64,000 bases of DNA from assembly GCF_026213295.1 (NCBI RefSeq), contig NC_079424.1, positions 16,465,464-16,529,463 of the forward strand, read 5' to 3'. Made by a program: the position numbers and the translations under genes. Numbering within the stretch: position 1 is the stretch's first letter; each line of letters opens with the position of its first letter. The stretch comes from Gadus chalcogrammus. Its lineage: Eukaryota > Chordata > Actinopteri > Gadiformes > Gadidae. Below are positions 21,390 through 54,122 of this stretch, in pieces. The notes under the pieces are model-generated. The model ran no database searches. It was not told the origin of the DNA and was given only the letters and a program-made list of their open reading frames with translations.

Positions 21390-22640
21390 GGTTGTCAAGA
21401 AGATGGCAGCTTCCAGGGAGGCATGAGAGGGAATACTTCTTCGCAAATCGAATGAATTTGGAATATTGGTTCGAGATAAGACCATCTACTTGTACTTTTG
21501 CAATAAGTGAATCAAAATACGTAAGTAAAACTCTTGGGTTAATGCGCATTTTCCGGTTGTTATGTTTTGTTATGGCAAGCCGCCCGGCCATTTTTCTTCT
21601 TGAGCGTAGAAGTAGGCCGAGTGTTGAAAAGATGGCTGCTTCCAGAGGCGGCATGAAACATAAAAACACCCTCTGTGTGCAGTCAAACTCTGCCTAACTA
21701 TTCGCTCGTGTGAGGATTGCAGTTGTATGTATGTCGAGTTTACAATGCATGTCCAACTACAATTACACATAATTGCATTTCATTGTATAAGGCGCCGACT
21801 CTTTGACAGATGCTAGCCTTATTAGCATGGCTAAATGGGTTGACCGACTAGCGGCTAGTGCTAACGAAATGTAGCTAGGCAGCTTATCTGGAATTGAGGT
21901 AAATGTGCGCGATTTGTCAGTTTATTGAGAATATGTTCGACACGAAATGTGGTGTAAAGCTATGTGTTGACCTATTGCTGTACTGTTTTTACCTAATGCG
22001 CTTTGTTAATTGTAAATAATTGTTGAAATTGTATGAACAAAATGCTAAGCGCTTTAGCTACAATATGGCGTCTCCCACAGAAGCATGAAAATTGCCGTCT
22101 CTTGTGTACGGTTATAGTTTCATGAGTGTGAATGGATTGGGATGCATAAATGCTTGTGAAGTTGTAAGATGTGTACTTGTCTGTTTAATAAATTAGAATA
22201 TATGTGTTCGGTATCGCTTCATATGGTTACTTGGCGTGTAACGTTAGAAGTCTTTTCAATCGCTTCCGCCATTTTTCCGACTGGCAGTAGCGGAGGTTTG
22301 TTTGGTTGCAAGATGGCTGCTTCCATGGGTTGTGTTCGCTAGTGTCGACCACTCGTTGGTGTACTGGGCCCAAGTTTGAACCTGCATTGGACTACTGTTT
22401 ACTGATTGGAAAATACCAATGTCTCTACAGTTCTTTAATATCCGGTACCAATAGGGAAGGTGCTGTGTTATTTTTTTGACGAGTTCAGTACAGAAAGATT
22501 GTTCAATCCAACCGGCATGGCCACAATGTAGTTGGCCTAACGTTAATGAGAATCGGACATTAGACTGTTTATTTGGATCTTCTTAAGCGGTTTTGTGGCA
22601 TTTTCTTTTTGTATAAAAGGCTTATTTCCATTTCGTAGGA
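21390..22640 (+). promoter_or_regulatory. hcfc1 promoter / 5' UTR region with repeated YY1-like sites
   Basis: AAGATGGCxGCTTCC occurs at about 21400, 21630 and 22311, with a related ATATGGCGTCTCC at 22065. Inverted GCCATTTTT cores lie at about 21587 and 22268. AAGATGGC is the core bound by YY1 at housekeeping promoters. A splice acceptor (TTTCGTAG) just before the ATG at 22644 implies at least one noncoding 5' exon upstream. Confidence 0.5.
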
Positions 22641-22643
22641 GAC

Positions 22644-39119
<16,476 letters not shown>

Positions 39120-41419
39120 GACTGCCCAGAGACCTGACCCCACCCTGCCTTCCTCCCTCCTCTCCTCCCACCACAACCCCTGTCTTTAGCCCCCTTCTCC
39201 ACTCACTGTCTTTACCCAGAGCCTGAACCCCTCCACTACCACCTCATCCTCCTCCTACCCCCCCCCCTCCCCATCTTTCATCCTCAAGTGTGACTCGAGT
39301 CCAGCTCCTGGAGAACAGAAGACCTTTATGAAGCCCTGATGGCAGTCACTCTGAGACCTCTGTAGATAATACCCTTCTCTTTTTTTTTGTTGGTTAAACA
39401 TTTTTTCTGTGTGTATTTTTAAGAGCGACACAAAGTTAGAAGCACATTAGCGCTATTTCAGTCCGATCTGCCATCTTTTGCTAGTTTCAGTAGTCCAGCT
39501 GTAGAGATGCAAGTACAGCTTCCGCCAACCCGGGAGCTCACCTACGCATATTCTTACTTTGGTTTTGTTCTTTTTTCATTTTTTTTTTTCTTGAATATCT
39601 CGGGATTTGGGAGGGTGGGCAGGGGGTTGTTAAAAAAACTACATAAAATGATGTACAGTGCTGGAAATGCAGTGGCATAAGTTAAGATGCTGGGGGAACG
39701 GAGAGGGTAATAATCAGTTTGGAAACAAATAAAGCACTTGTCCTCACAGAGAGAGGACATCCTTCTTCTTTTTTGTGCTCAGATACAAAATTTGCTTCAA
39801 GAATCCGATCTGTACAGACATACTGGATTCCAATTTCCTGGTATTGTCATCACTGTGCGCTTTCCCCCAAGATGACGACTGGAGACGGACACACAGTGGA
39901 CAAACGACGAAGGAAGAGATTTGTAGAGTGACATAGACTTGCTAGGACTGAGACTTGCAGCACACACACAACTTGCAAAATCTTCCCAAAAAAGTTAGCA
40001 AGCAATGATGCAGAAGACCTTTTGTGTAGTTTATTTTTGTATTTTTTAAGCTTTTTTGTTTTGTTCTTCCTGTGTGTATGTCTAGTGTGCATTTTAAAAA
40101 CAAAAACAAGATTTTTTTTTAACTGTTGTTCATCCCCATAGTATGTGTTTGTGGGAAGAGGGTTGGCTGTGTTGCGGTTGCCACTGTATTTTTAAATATT
40201 AATTCAGTTGGTTGTACGTTCTTGTTGTAACCGAAGGTATGAAAGCGAGGCAAGACTGTTGTATTCCAGCTAGGATGCAGAGCTCACGGGACTGAAGGGA
40301 GCTTTGAACCAGACCCCGTGGAGGTCCTCAATTTGTTGCTTTCCTTTTTACTACGACTTGCTCAATACTTGTACGTCTTTGTTTTTGCCAAACATCAAGA
40401 AGCTAAGGAGTATAATAAGGAATATATGATCTGCCCGGCCCCCCTACATCATTAAATACCCAAGTAAATTGTCTTATGCTTTTATGCTATTAAACGTGGT
40501 GTCCTACCCTTTCTTTACTTTTTTAGAATGACAAATTCTATTAGACTCATCCTGTTGATCCTGTATGTGAACCCCATTTAATAAATTTAATTTTTTTTTT
40601 CTTCTATGGCTCTATTCCAGATTGCTGGCAGTGTGCAAGCTCATGAATATGTAATGGTTTTGAATGGTATGCCTTGGGAGGAAAGCTCACATAGCCAGTG
40701 TACCCACTTGTAAATTAGTTCGTTCATATAGCAAGAATTAAAGAGAAAAAAAAACATCTTGGCCTTTTATATAATTACTTGTAACAGTTTTTACATGTTG
40801 GTCATCTCTTGATTGCCTTTTGTGTCTTTACATATAAAAAAAACCCAGACAAATAAGATATATCAATATATACAGTCTCCTTATTTGCTTCTGTCGGGCC
40901 AAGTCACTGTAGGAGTCGGAATCACTGCTAGGTCCATTCTAATACAACACTTGTGCATGGGAGAGGTATCCCTGATTGGCCACAAGTTTGTCATTTCCTA
41001 AGAAAAGCATTTGTGTCGTGAGGGTCTTGGGCGGGGGGAGAAAGCTCACTTGCCTCTCCCTCTCGCAGGTCCATTGGGTCTCCGTTTGGGTCTTTTTCTG
41101 ATTTATTTCTCTTGACAAAAGTTATCTTCATATGCATTCATTATTTTGTGCGTGTCAGTGTGTCTGTTGAGCAAAACTAGACATGCATGCAAAAAGCAGT
41201 GTATTTAAGTAGTGATGCCTTAAGTTAGACCATAAGCTGAAGGTCCTCAAAAGAAGAAAAAAAAAAAGCATTTGAGTTTGTATCTCTTCCCATGTGGTAT
41301 ACAAGTGTGCCCCTTTTTCCTTGCTGGATCACTGTTTTCGCCACCTTGTTAGGTCGTCAACATCAGCAGTGCCGAGGTCTTTCTGAATTTGTCCTCCCAC
41401 ACTGGGAATGGTGCGGGTC
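39120..41419. other. Tail-to-tail 3' UTRs of hcfc1 (+) and the Rab gene (-)
   Basis: No coding sequence. AATAAA at 39728-39733 and 40580-40585 are candidate hcfc1 poly(A) signals. TTTATT near 41101 would serve the minus-strand Rab gene. Confidence 0.55.
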
Positions 41420-42588
41420 TCAGCACTGACAGCGGGCGCGAGTTTCCCTCGGCTGTTTGCAGGCTAACTGGAAATGTCCTGTATTTTCCAATGTGTGTTT
41501 TTTGTACTGTAGGGAGTAATGTATCTTTTATCATCAAAAATAAACATGTTAAACATTAATGGAACTCGTCTTTTTATAGTTTTTCCAGGTACATACATCT
41601 CTGATGTAAGCCTACGCACCTGTCTTAATCCAGCCCGTGCAGCCTCCAGGAATGCCTTGGTGACGTGTACGTCCTCCTTGGCGCTGCCCTCGTGGTACTG
41701 CGCCCCGATCTGCTCGCACCACTGCGACGCTTCTTCGCGTGTTACCTGCAAGACTGATCTTTCAATTATTCAACTTCCAATTTGATAGGGATTATACAGT
41801 GTTATATAAAACTATAGTACTACGATGCTAAAAATATTTTATTTTTATATATTTTTCAAACACCACTCTTTACGCGTAGAAACAGCTACTGACCTCACGG
41901 TTTACCATGTCTGTTTTGTTTCCCACAACAATAAATGGGAAATTTGAGGGATCTGGGGGATCTCCCTGAGTAAGGAATTCCTTCCGCCACTCCTCCATGG
42001 CAGAGAATGACGCGCTTGACGTCACATCAAACACCAGCAGGCAGCAGTGAGTCCATCTGTACATGGGAGTGCCCAAGGACTTGAACCTTTCCGTGCCAGC
42101 GGTGTCCCAGATCTGAGCAGCAATGAGTGAAAGACAAAGAGTGAGCCGGTGACTATTAAACATTAACCGAGGATGGGATTTAGGATATTTTCCTCATACC
42201 TCCAGTATTACTGCTTGGCCATCCAGTTCGACTTCTTTCGTGACAAAGTCTATTCCGATCGTAGCTCGGTGAGAAGTTGAATAATTGTGGTTGACATACC
42301 TGGTCGTCAGCGAGGATTTCCCCACCCTGTTTGAACACATCGTTTAGAAAACACACTGTGCTACAAAGGTTTCTTTAAAATCTGATTGAAGAGCCGAAAA
42401 CTATTTATTGCTCCTCCATATAATTAAACTAAACAGACCGAAAATAAATCGAACGAAAACAATCCTATACATATACATCTAAATGCACATATACACCGAA
42501 AATGTATCAATAGCCTAGTGTAGGAATGTTGTCTTTACCCTGAGTTCCCAATCAGGATCAATTTAACTCGAGCAGTTCCGTCCGTCAT
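41420..42588 (-). CDS. Rab-family small GTPase (Rab7/Rab9-like), catalytic Gln replaced by Thr
   Basis: Five exons join in phase: 42539-42588, 42200-42326, 41894-42112, 41620-41745 and 41420-41467, giving 189 aa, a normal Rab length. Motifs in order: P-loop GNSGVGKSS, switch I RATIGIDF, WDTAGTERF, GNKTD (NKxD), EGSAK (SAK) and a C-terminal CQC for double geranylgeranylation. TPMYRWTHCCLLVFDVT and EEWRKEFLTQGDPPDPSNFPF resemble the Rab7/Rab9 group (FxxWRxEF, PxxFPF), which acts on late endosomes. The glutamine that positions water for GTP hydrolysis in WDTAGQE is Thr, so intrinsic hydrolysis should be weak. The last exon was found by phase; its short frame ends exactly with the CxC motif. The donor GTCAGT of exon 3 is weak. 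I cannot name the subfamily. Confidence 0.85.
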
Positions 42589-43096
42589 GTTGTTAGATGT
42601 CTAAAGCTGAGATCTGTCGCTCTCTCAAAAGAATAGAGTTTGCGTAATCTCAGTCATGAATGAGTCACAGCCAGTTCAACTGGATATTTTTTTTATTTTC
42701 AAAGGGGAAAATAACCAAACGTAGCCTATCGAAACAATTCCTCCTCGAAATAAGGAACTCAACACACCACACAAACAGAAAACCTGATGCAGTATGGGCC
42801 TTTTACAACACATAAACCTTGCATCTCAGATTCCATTTAGTAATTTTCAACGACAGGACGAAGTCCGGTTGTATTAAATTATGTCGAACTCTAACCAAAA
42901 TCTGAACTCTTCAGTAGTGTTTCCAATTGTTGTCCGCAAGAGGGCAGTGTGCTTAAGGTGTTCAACCAACTTAACCAACTTTGAGGATCTGCAGTATGTC
43001 AAGCAAATAGACCTTGGATGTTTTGATGAAGGTTCACTTAAACTCCAGAACATAGGCTAACGCTTTTTGAAAAATAAATAAATAAATATATATGTA

Positions 43097-43821
43097 CAGT
43101 GGTAGGCATAAGTTTATGCACCCATGCTAAGCTTGACTAAAAAGAGGAATAAAAAATCATCTTTGGGAAATTGATAGCTTAATAGCCTTAAATATACAAA
43201 TTAGGAAAAATCCAACCTTTAAGGACACCAATTTGCTTTGTGAATGAATTATGTATCGTACCATTCAAATACAGGGGTTCATCAGTATAGACACCCCTTT
43301 GTTAAATTCCCATAGAGGCAGGCAGATTTTTATTTTTAAAAGCCAGTTATTTCATGGATCCAGGATTCTATGCATCCTGATGAAGTCAACTAGGCCTTTG
43401 GAATTAAAATAGCCCCACATCATCACATACCCTTCACCATACCTAGAGATTTGCATGGTTTTATTTCAGTTAGCTTATTAGCTGGTTCGATTTGCATTGA
43501 GAAATCATTAGGCTATCTAACAGTTATTAGGCTAACTGAAAAGAACCATGCCACCATGAAATAACTGGCTTTTAAAAATAAAAATCTGCCTGCCTCTATA
43601 GGAACATAGGGGTGTCTATACTTATGCACCCTGCATTTTAATGGAGAACATTTATTTATTTACGATACATTATTCATTCACAAAGCAAATTGGTGTCCTT
43701 ATAGGTTGGATTTTTCCTCATTTGTTTAATTAAGGCATTAAGATCAATTTCCAAAATACGATTTTCTATTCCCCTTTATAGTCAACTTTAGCATGGGTGC
43801 CTAAACGTATGCCTACCACTG
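43097..43821. mobile_element. Tc1/mariner-like fold-back MITE
   Basis: CAGTGGTAGGCATAAG at the left is mirrored by CGTATGCCTACCACTG at the right, with TA on both sides. Arms of about 270 bp pair over nearly all their length around a roughly 190-bp centre. CAGTG ends and TA target sites are typical of Tc1/mariner. No transposase. Confidence 0.75.
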
Positions 43822-43960
43822 TATCCATACAACGGTAATCATTAACATGTAGACTTTAGATCCTAATTTCATTTCATTAATTTATTTAAAGGACTATAGG
43901 TCTATATTCGAGATAAAACGAGATAACGATATAATGAAAGAGATCACGACTTCAACAGAT

Positions 43961-45025
<1,065 letters not shown>

Positions 45026-45077
<52 letters not shown>

Positions 45078-45442
45078 CCTCTCTCTCTCTCTCCCTCTCT
45101 CTCCCTATCTCACTCTCCCCCGCTCTCTCTCTCCCTCTCTCGCTCTCCCTCTCTTGTGTTCTCTCTCTCTTGCCTTCCTCCTCTGTCTCTCTCTCTCTCT
45201 CTCTTCCTCTCTTTCTCTATCTCTCTCGCTCTCAATCGTGTGTTCTCTCTCCCCCTCTCTCAATACTGTTACAACTGTCTCTCACTCACACTCTCATGGG
45301 TTCTCTTTCCCCCTCTCTCTCTCTCTCGCTCTCACTCTCTTGTGTTCTCTCTCTCTCTCCCTCTCTCTCTCTCTCACTCTCACTCTCTCACTCTCACTCT
45401 CTTGTGTTCTCTCTCTCTTGCTCTCCTCCTCTCTTTCTCCCT

Positions 45443-45495
<53 letters not shown>

Positions 45496-45510
45496 CCTCT
45501 CTCTCTCCCT

Positions 45511-45567
<57 letters not shown>

Positions 45568-45578
45568 TCTCTCTCCCT

Positions 45579-45629
<51 letters not shown>

Positions 45630-45636
45630 TCTCTCT

Positions 45637-45709
<73 letters not shown>

Positions 45710-45710
45710 C
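45026..45710 (+). repeat. (CT)n / (TC)n compound tract, about 690 bp
   Basis: Polypyrimidine tract of CT units with CCCT, TTGTGTT and CTCACT interruptions. Long open frames across it (Ser/Leu on one strand, Arg/Glu on the other) are repeat artefacts. Confidence 0.95.
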
Positions 45711-48666
45711 TGCCAACTCTCTCTGTCCCGCTCTTCCTCTCCTGTCAGATCTCTCCTTCTCTCTCTCTGTTTCTGCCCATCTCTTCTAGTCTTCCTTATG
45801 ATACTTCTCCTCTCCAGCCATCTTTCTCTAGACGAGATAGCCGGAGAGTTAAGGGATGATTCTGAACCAGTGAACGGGTTCAGAGGTCGGTCTGGGGGAC
45901 GATGTCGCTCATCAACCTGTGTCTGTGTAGGGTCGCTGAGCCAAAACAGAGGACTCAAACCCATTAACATGAACATACAGTAAAATGTTATTCCTTAGAA
46001 AAGTGAAGGTGTCCTAACTCTCTCCTAATTTGCCTGAAGAGAACAAAGCGGACAAAGAGAGCAGGTTTAAGGGGTTGATGGTGGTGGTGTGGGGGAGCCG
46101 GCGAGCTGCTTTGACTATCAAATCAATAGGACACAGTCAAACTTATGTCCCGGACCTCTTCTGTCTATCCTTCTGCAATCGGTCCGGCCGTGCTGTATTT
46201 GCATTACTGTCCAACACGCTGAGCGTTGAAGGATCAAAAAATAAAAAGGTTTATTTGCATTTCATATTTGCTTTGTTCAAATTGCTGTTCATTGCTGTGA
46301 CAAGGCCTTATCAGTGGCCAAATGGTTACTCTCAGACAAAGGGCTCTGCCCGGCCGCCTGACAATCCACTTGACTCAATTGTGCTCACAGTGTCTTTTCC
46401 CTATTCCCGTCGCATACAGATTATTAGAAGATATCCAATCCACCTCTTACAGGACTTCAGTTTAAAATGTGAGCGGTAAAAAAGACGAGACAGCAGGGTT
46501 AGACCCCATTCTGTGATGGTGGCGTGCTCATAGTTAACATACATTCTCCTTCTCTCTCCAGAAGAGACACTAGTGGTGTTGATGTTTATGGTCTGTGGAT
46601 GTCTATGTGGGACAGATCACCGGTTTGAGTGATTGATTGATTAACTTGCCTAATTAGATAGGTAAACACTTCAGCTCTGAGGTGGCTGTTCCTCTACAAT
46701 TCTGTTACAACTGTTTTGAATATTGCATATAAAGTCCCCAATAGAACCACATTTGTTCCTACATGTGCATAGCGTGTACCCTTCGTTTTCTGTTTGGAGC
46801 GGGGAGGTGTGTCTCTGTAGACATGTTGTCCCCGACCCCTCCCACAGCCCATGTCTATGGAGCCTTCAACTTCTGTGGTTGTCAGGCAGTTTAAGTAGGC
46901 ACCAGTTATTCTGCTGTCCATCCACTCTGACATCCTAAGCCAGCGACTGAGCCATCGTTCACCTGCAGACCCACCGGCTCACACCACCTCTTCATCTGCT
47001 CTTCAGGTAGGGTCCAGTGGTCGGTCGTCTGGCGGTGGGCCTTTGCCGCGGCTCTCTATCTGTTCACTCAGATTTTGGTTATCGCTTTTGATCTTCACTG
47101 AGATCAGTTGGTTGTTGTTATTTGTGAGACAAAATAAATGTCACACCAAAGGTTGCTTTATCACTTTAAGAGTTATTTGAGGAGCTGCTTTATGCTTCTA
47201 CTTGTTATAGCTACTGCTACGACCACCACGTTCTAATTATTTTATTCAACAGAACAGATTAGGATACAAAAATAAAAACTAAAACTAAACTAAATGAAAA
47301 ACAACTTTTTTTTCTACTATATTAAAGGGTGGATAGAAATGTATGCTTTTCAAAATAGCAATATAAAAATATAATGCAAAAAAAGTAATAAAATATCATA
47401 TGATTTGTATGAATTCATATGATATGAATTGTATGAATTCATGAGATCATATTACCATATCTTAGGTCCTTTCCTAGTTCTAATTTCCAAATCCTTGTTG
47501 TTGTGTGATTTATCTTAATCTCATGAGATAAGGGTTGTTTTAAGGCTCAATCACTGGAGCTGAATATAGTATAGCACATATTTTTCATTATCATATACTA
47601 ATAGCAACAGCAACAATCAGAGTCTTCAGGGGTGTCGTAAAATCTCGTGATATCATGTCTCTTTTTTTACACATAACATCTCTGGTAGTACAATTAATTG
47701 TTTTAGTTCATATTAACAGAGATTTATATTTATTTAACCAAATAACCAACTTTTTTTATAGTATCGTACTTAAGTCCTTATTTGGAGTATCTTTACTTGA
47801 TTTCAGTTTTTATATATCTATGTAACAACTTTCACATTTACCGCAGTAAAAACAAAAAAGGTACTATTACTCCAATGCATTTGCAGTGGACTGTCCGTAA
47901 GCTGTGAAAAAAGCAGCATAAACAAAGCCTCCTCATCCTACCGAAGACAACTCCTTAAATCATAGTTGCTATAAATGTCTACCAACATATATGTGCTTTT
48001 TTATCCTTTTCATTTTGCTTTGATATACCTTCATTATATATCTATATATTTGTAATGAAAAATTACATATTTCAGCTCGTACTTTTTAGGATATTTTATC
48101 ACAGATGGCTTTAACTTTTTTACACTTTCACTTTCAACTAAGGTATCTGTACCTCTACCCAATTATGACTTTAGAGTACTTTATACACCACTGCCATGTA
48201 CACTGATTATTGTTAAACATAGCGTTTAACCCCAGTCCAATAAGGATACCAAAAAGGAAAGTTTGAAGAATACTGCTGTTTACAGAGAACTTTAGTGGTT
48301 GAATGAGGGGTAATAGCCCCACCACAATTAGCCACTTAGCATCACCTGAAGCCTACGAAACGCAGGCATACAATTGGAACTGGTGGCTAATTGTGTAGCT
48401 TTCCACTGCTGTCCTAAAACACAACTCACCTGACCTCGTTGTACGTATGGCTCACCTCAGAGCCATACGTACACACCCAACATGGTCCTGGACCCCCATA
48501 ATACGCAGGTAGTGTAGTAGATAACCTAGTGATGGTCATCGTGTTGGTCTCTCCCTTGTCACTCCAACCCCCTGTGACGTATACAAATATATATGTATAT
48601 TTATATGCATGCACAAAAACCATCGGCGTAGGTCTCTATGACTAACTTGAACTGATCTGCCCCCAG
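45711..48666 (+). promoter_or_regulatory. gata1 upstream region with possible noncoding first exon
   Basis: No ORF of note. GATA-type motifs include CTTATCAG at about 46308 and AGATAG at about 46655. A CACCC-like CCCCTCCCACAGCCC lies near 46836. CTCTTCAG|GTAGGG at 47006 is a good donor for a noncoding first exon, which would splice to the acceptor CCCCAG at 48661-48666 before the coding exon. 47200-48400 is AT-rich and unremarkable. Confidence 0.4.
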
Positions 48667-48688
48667 GTCGCCCTTCTCCGCAGAGAGC

Positions 48689-50558
<1,870 letters not shown>

Positions 50559-53500
50559 CTGGGCTAGGGTGTGGTCCCACCTGCGCGTCGCAACAACAGT
50601 GGTGATTGATATATAGGATTTCTGTCTGGCTGTTTGTATGTATGTATGTATGTATGTGTCCACAGTTGTGCACTAGAATAGAAGGTTGTTTTATTTTCTA
50701 TTTGTTTTTCACTGTATTTCAGGCCAAGTTGGGGCATATTAGAAGGAGTATGTCAGGTTTTGTTATAAGGTCAATACAATGTTTTTCACATCTGGTTCAT
50801 TCTGGTGCTACTGCACAATGGACAAAATGATATTTCCAACAGAATTGTGTATCCATGACAACAATGTGGTTTTTTTTGTTCAGTTTTACACCTGTAATTT
50901 TTATATTGCAGAATACGTAGAACGTTGGGGTAGTCAGATTTTGCAGATATTAAAGCATGTGTATTGTCTGATATTTGTTTGTTTATGGTTTGTTGGTTTG
51001 AGTCAATTCAGTCAAATTAAAACAAGCACTGGGCATTTGTTACTTACCACCGTCACTCTGTGTCCATTATATAAAGCTGTCTTTGTAAAGTCTGCATGAC
51101 AGTGCACTTTATCAGCTCCACCACAAATGCAAATTTGAGGCGACAATACCGTACAGCCAAACCACTTTAGCTCAGTTCCATATTCAAAATCCACTTCAAT
51201 ATGATTGTTTAAAAAATGTTTTCAAACTGAAACAAAAAGACCACACAAACCCTCATATAGAAACAGAGACTTTGTTACGTGGTGTTACACACTAGCCTCA
51301 TGCTCCAAGGTCTATAGCCTGAACTGGCGTTAAATGCCATCGTAAAATGTGCTGAGTGATAATTGTTGTTAGTTGTAATAAGGTCAAATAGGCCAACGAT
51401 GGAAGCCTGGAATGCAGGCTCAAAACCATGAAAGAACAGGGATTGTTGCAAGATAATTATTATACATTTGCTTGTGCATTATCAAAAAATTGTGCAAACT
51501 GGCAACAGACCTATATTTCTTGGGAACAGACCTATATTCCACTATATTTCAGGCATACTGAAACAGTGAATGAATAGTCAGTCAAAAGCTGAGATAGTAT
51601 CTTCAATCTTTCTACGTTCACCAAGACTTGACTAGATAAAACTGAAAAATTACACTTCCTCTTTCTAACCACCAATCCACAACAATGATTGCTGGGAGGT
51701 AAGGACTTCAGATAAGAGAATCTATGGGCAAAAAAAAAAGTGAAAGAATGAAAAAGGCATCGTTAACCAAAGAGGATAAATATGTGGTGCTGAAAAGCAG
51801 AACTACGCGAGAACCCTGGGGTGAGCATGTTCATCTTTAATGAGCTCAGGAGGGTTTCGGGAGGATCACGCGGGACTGGTGGAGGACTGATAACTTATCA
51901 CTGGGGCGCAGACCACAAGCCATCCACCTGATGCTCATACGAGCGCTCACCAGCTCCCTGGCAGTTACACTGACACCAGAGAACCACGCATGAGAGGAGG
52001 TAGCCTGTCCTTCACCACGCCTGCCCCAACACCCTGCCCACAGTCTACTAGGCTCAGGGTGACCTGGCTTCCCAGGCTACAGTTGAAAAAAGCAAAACAG
52101 CTATTCAAATGATCACTGTACTCTTGATAGGTAAAAAGCCCCTTTACCCATGTATGAACTATTTAGATCCACATATGATAGAGCCCAGTTCTGTTTCTGA
52201 AGCCGTTTGGAAAAAAACTAACATTAGATCTATCACATTTCAGTGTCAATCGAGGAAGAATAAAACCACCTGGTAGGTCCTAGCCTAGGGGATTATTCCT
52301 GGTTAATAAACAGGTTGTTAATAGATAAGAATTACACCTTGGTTCATTAAGATTAACAATTGTCCATTCTGACACTTAATGGTCAAGTGCTGCACTTTAT
52401 TACTTTGCTTAAATACAATTTTAAAAATGGCTTGGGCATCCCCTTCTAAGGAGTTGAACACAATTAAACTTATTTTAATTTCTCTTTAGATATCCTTTAT
52501 ACTTGTCTATTCTTGCTAGCATATCAAGAGGTGACAATATTCTTTCCACAACATCTTTGTGTCAAGGTTTGGCTTGATTAGTTGAGCTACGATCCTTCAC
52601 GGTGCCGGTGTATACACTTATGTGAAGAGAGATTCTGCCTTCCATTTCTGCAGCATGGCAGTATGCACTTTCTGTTAACATCTGGGCACGGAACACAGTG
52701 ATAGATAATGTGTCATTCCATTCCATTTTTTGACCTAAATATTGCAGTTGCACTTTATATTTGACGTACTAATGCATCATCATCTTTTATAATATATAAT
52801 ATCAAATAAAAGAAACAAACTTCCTGGCAGGATATCTGTGACAATGATAAAATTATTATTTACAACATAGATAATGGTTAATATAATCATATATTATAAG
52901 TCAAAGTGCAAAGATCCTAGGGTCTCGTCTTGAAGAATAGGATATGGGTTGACATGATCTCATTTTGATTCTTAAGAAGTTAGGTAGTTTATTCTTGTTT
53001 CCTTGGCATGCTTTATCTTTTGTTACTGCCAGCTAGGCTCTGGGGAAATGGCAACAAATGACAGGGAAAGATTACCAACCACATGCTCACTCCAGCTCCC
53101 TCACAAACCCATCCGTTGGACGCCTCCTCTCTTCTTTTCTTCTTTTTTTATGGTGGGGGTTGCATCCACAGTTGTCCCTTCAAGTTGAGGGATGTCACTT
53201 TTAAGTTTATGGCTATAACTGTTTTTCTGACTTTGTCGCTGTTACTTCTGAGGCTTATTTCTTGTCCTAAATCAGCAAACCTTTGTGAATATCCTCTATT
53301 CAATAATTCAAGATATTCAGTAAGTCAAATTATTCACTTAATCCCTCAGAGATGATCTATATTTAATTTATCTCCCCTTTAAATCACTTTAATAGTTTCC
53401 TTCTCAACTGCTACTGGATAGAGATCAGATTGAGATGCTGCATAGTCTCTATTGTTGGGCAGCTGAAGCCATTTGAGGAGTGTAACAAAGGCTCCATCCA

Positions 53501-53760
53501 GAGGCAAAACATAAGACTGCAACTCTACCACACAAATGTCCCCCTGGCTGAGATATAGTCCTGTACCCATGACCGATCACCAGGTCAACACAGCACATGC
53601 CCGGGGGGCCGCTAGGGGCCCAAAGCTTTCACAAGGGTGTGTGTTTGCGTCTTATCTAAATTAAATCTGCCCAGTTGCTGCCCTGACAGACCACAGTAGC
53701 AGGTTCCTAGCAGCTCGCAGCCCAGCTACAGTCAAACTGTAGGACCCTATGGTCAACTTG
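50559..53760. other. gata1 3' UTR and downstream intergenic DNA
   Basis: No second gene recognised. ATTAAA-type signals near 50948 and 51018 may end gata1. GATA motifs cluster at 51632-51900, including the palindrome TGATAACTTATCA at 51888-51900, followed by a CACC-like ACCACGCC near 52015: a candidate enhancer. Confidence 0.4.
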
Positions 53761-53779
53761 CACCAAGAGGACCCTAGCT

Positions 53780-54122
53780 ACGGTCTCCCTTCACCAGGAG
53801 GGCCCTAGCTACGGTCTCCCTTCACCAGGAGGGCCCTAGCTACGGTCTCCCTTCACCAGGAGGGCCCTAGCTACGGTCTCCCTTCACCAGGAGGGCCCTA
53901 GCTACGGTCTCCCTTCACCAGGAGGGCCCTAGCTACGGTCTCCCTTCACCAGGAGGGCCCTAGCTACGGCCTCCCTTCACCAGGAGGGCCCTAGCTACGG
54001 TCTCCCTTCACCAGGAGGGACCTAGCTACGGTCTCCCTTCACCAGGAGGGTCCTAACTACGGTCTCCCTTCACCAGGAGGGCCCTAGCTACGGTCTCCCT
54101 TCACCAGGAGGGCCCTAGCTAC
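53780..54122 (+). repeat. 31-bp minisatellite, 11 copies
   Basis: Unit core CTCCCTTCACCAGGAGGGCC followed by CTAGCTACGGT; copies are nearly identical, with a few single-base variants. Confidence 0.95.

Noticed and set aside
46030..46479. 149-aa plus-strand ORF upstream of gata1
   Set aside because: No domain, poor codon pattern, no splice context; likely chance.
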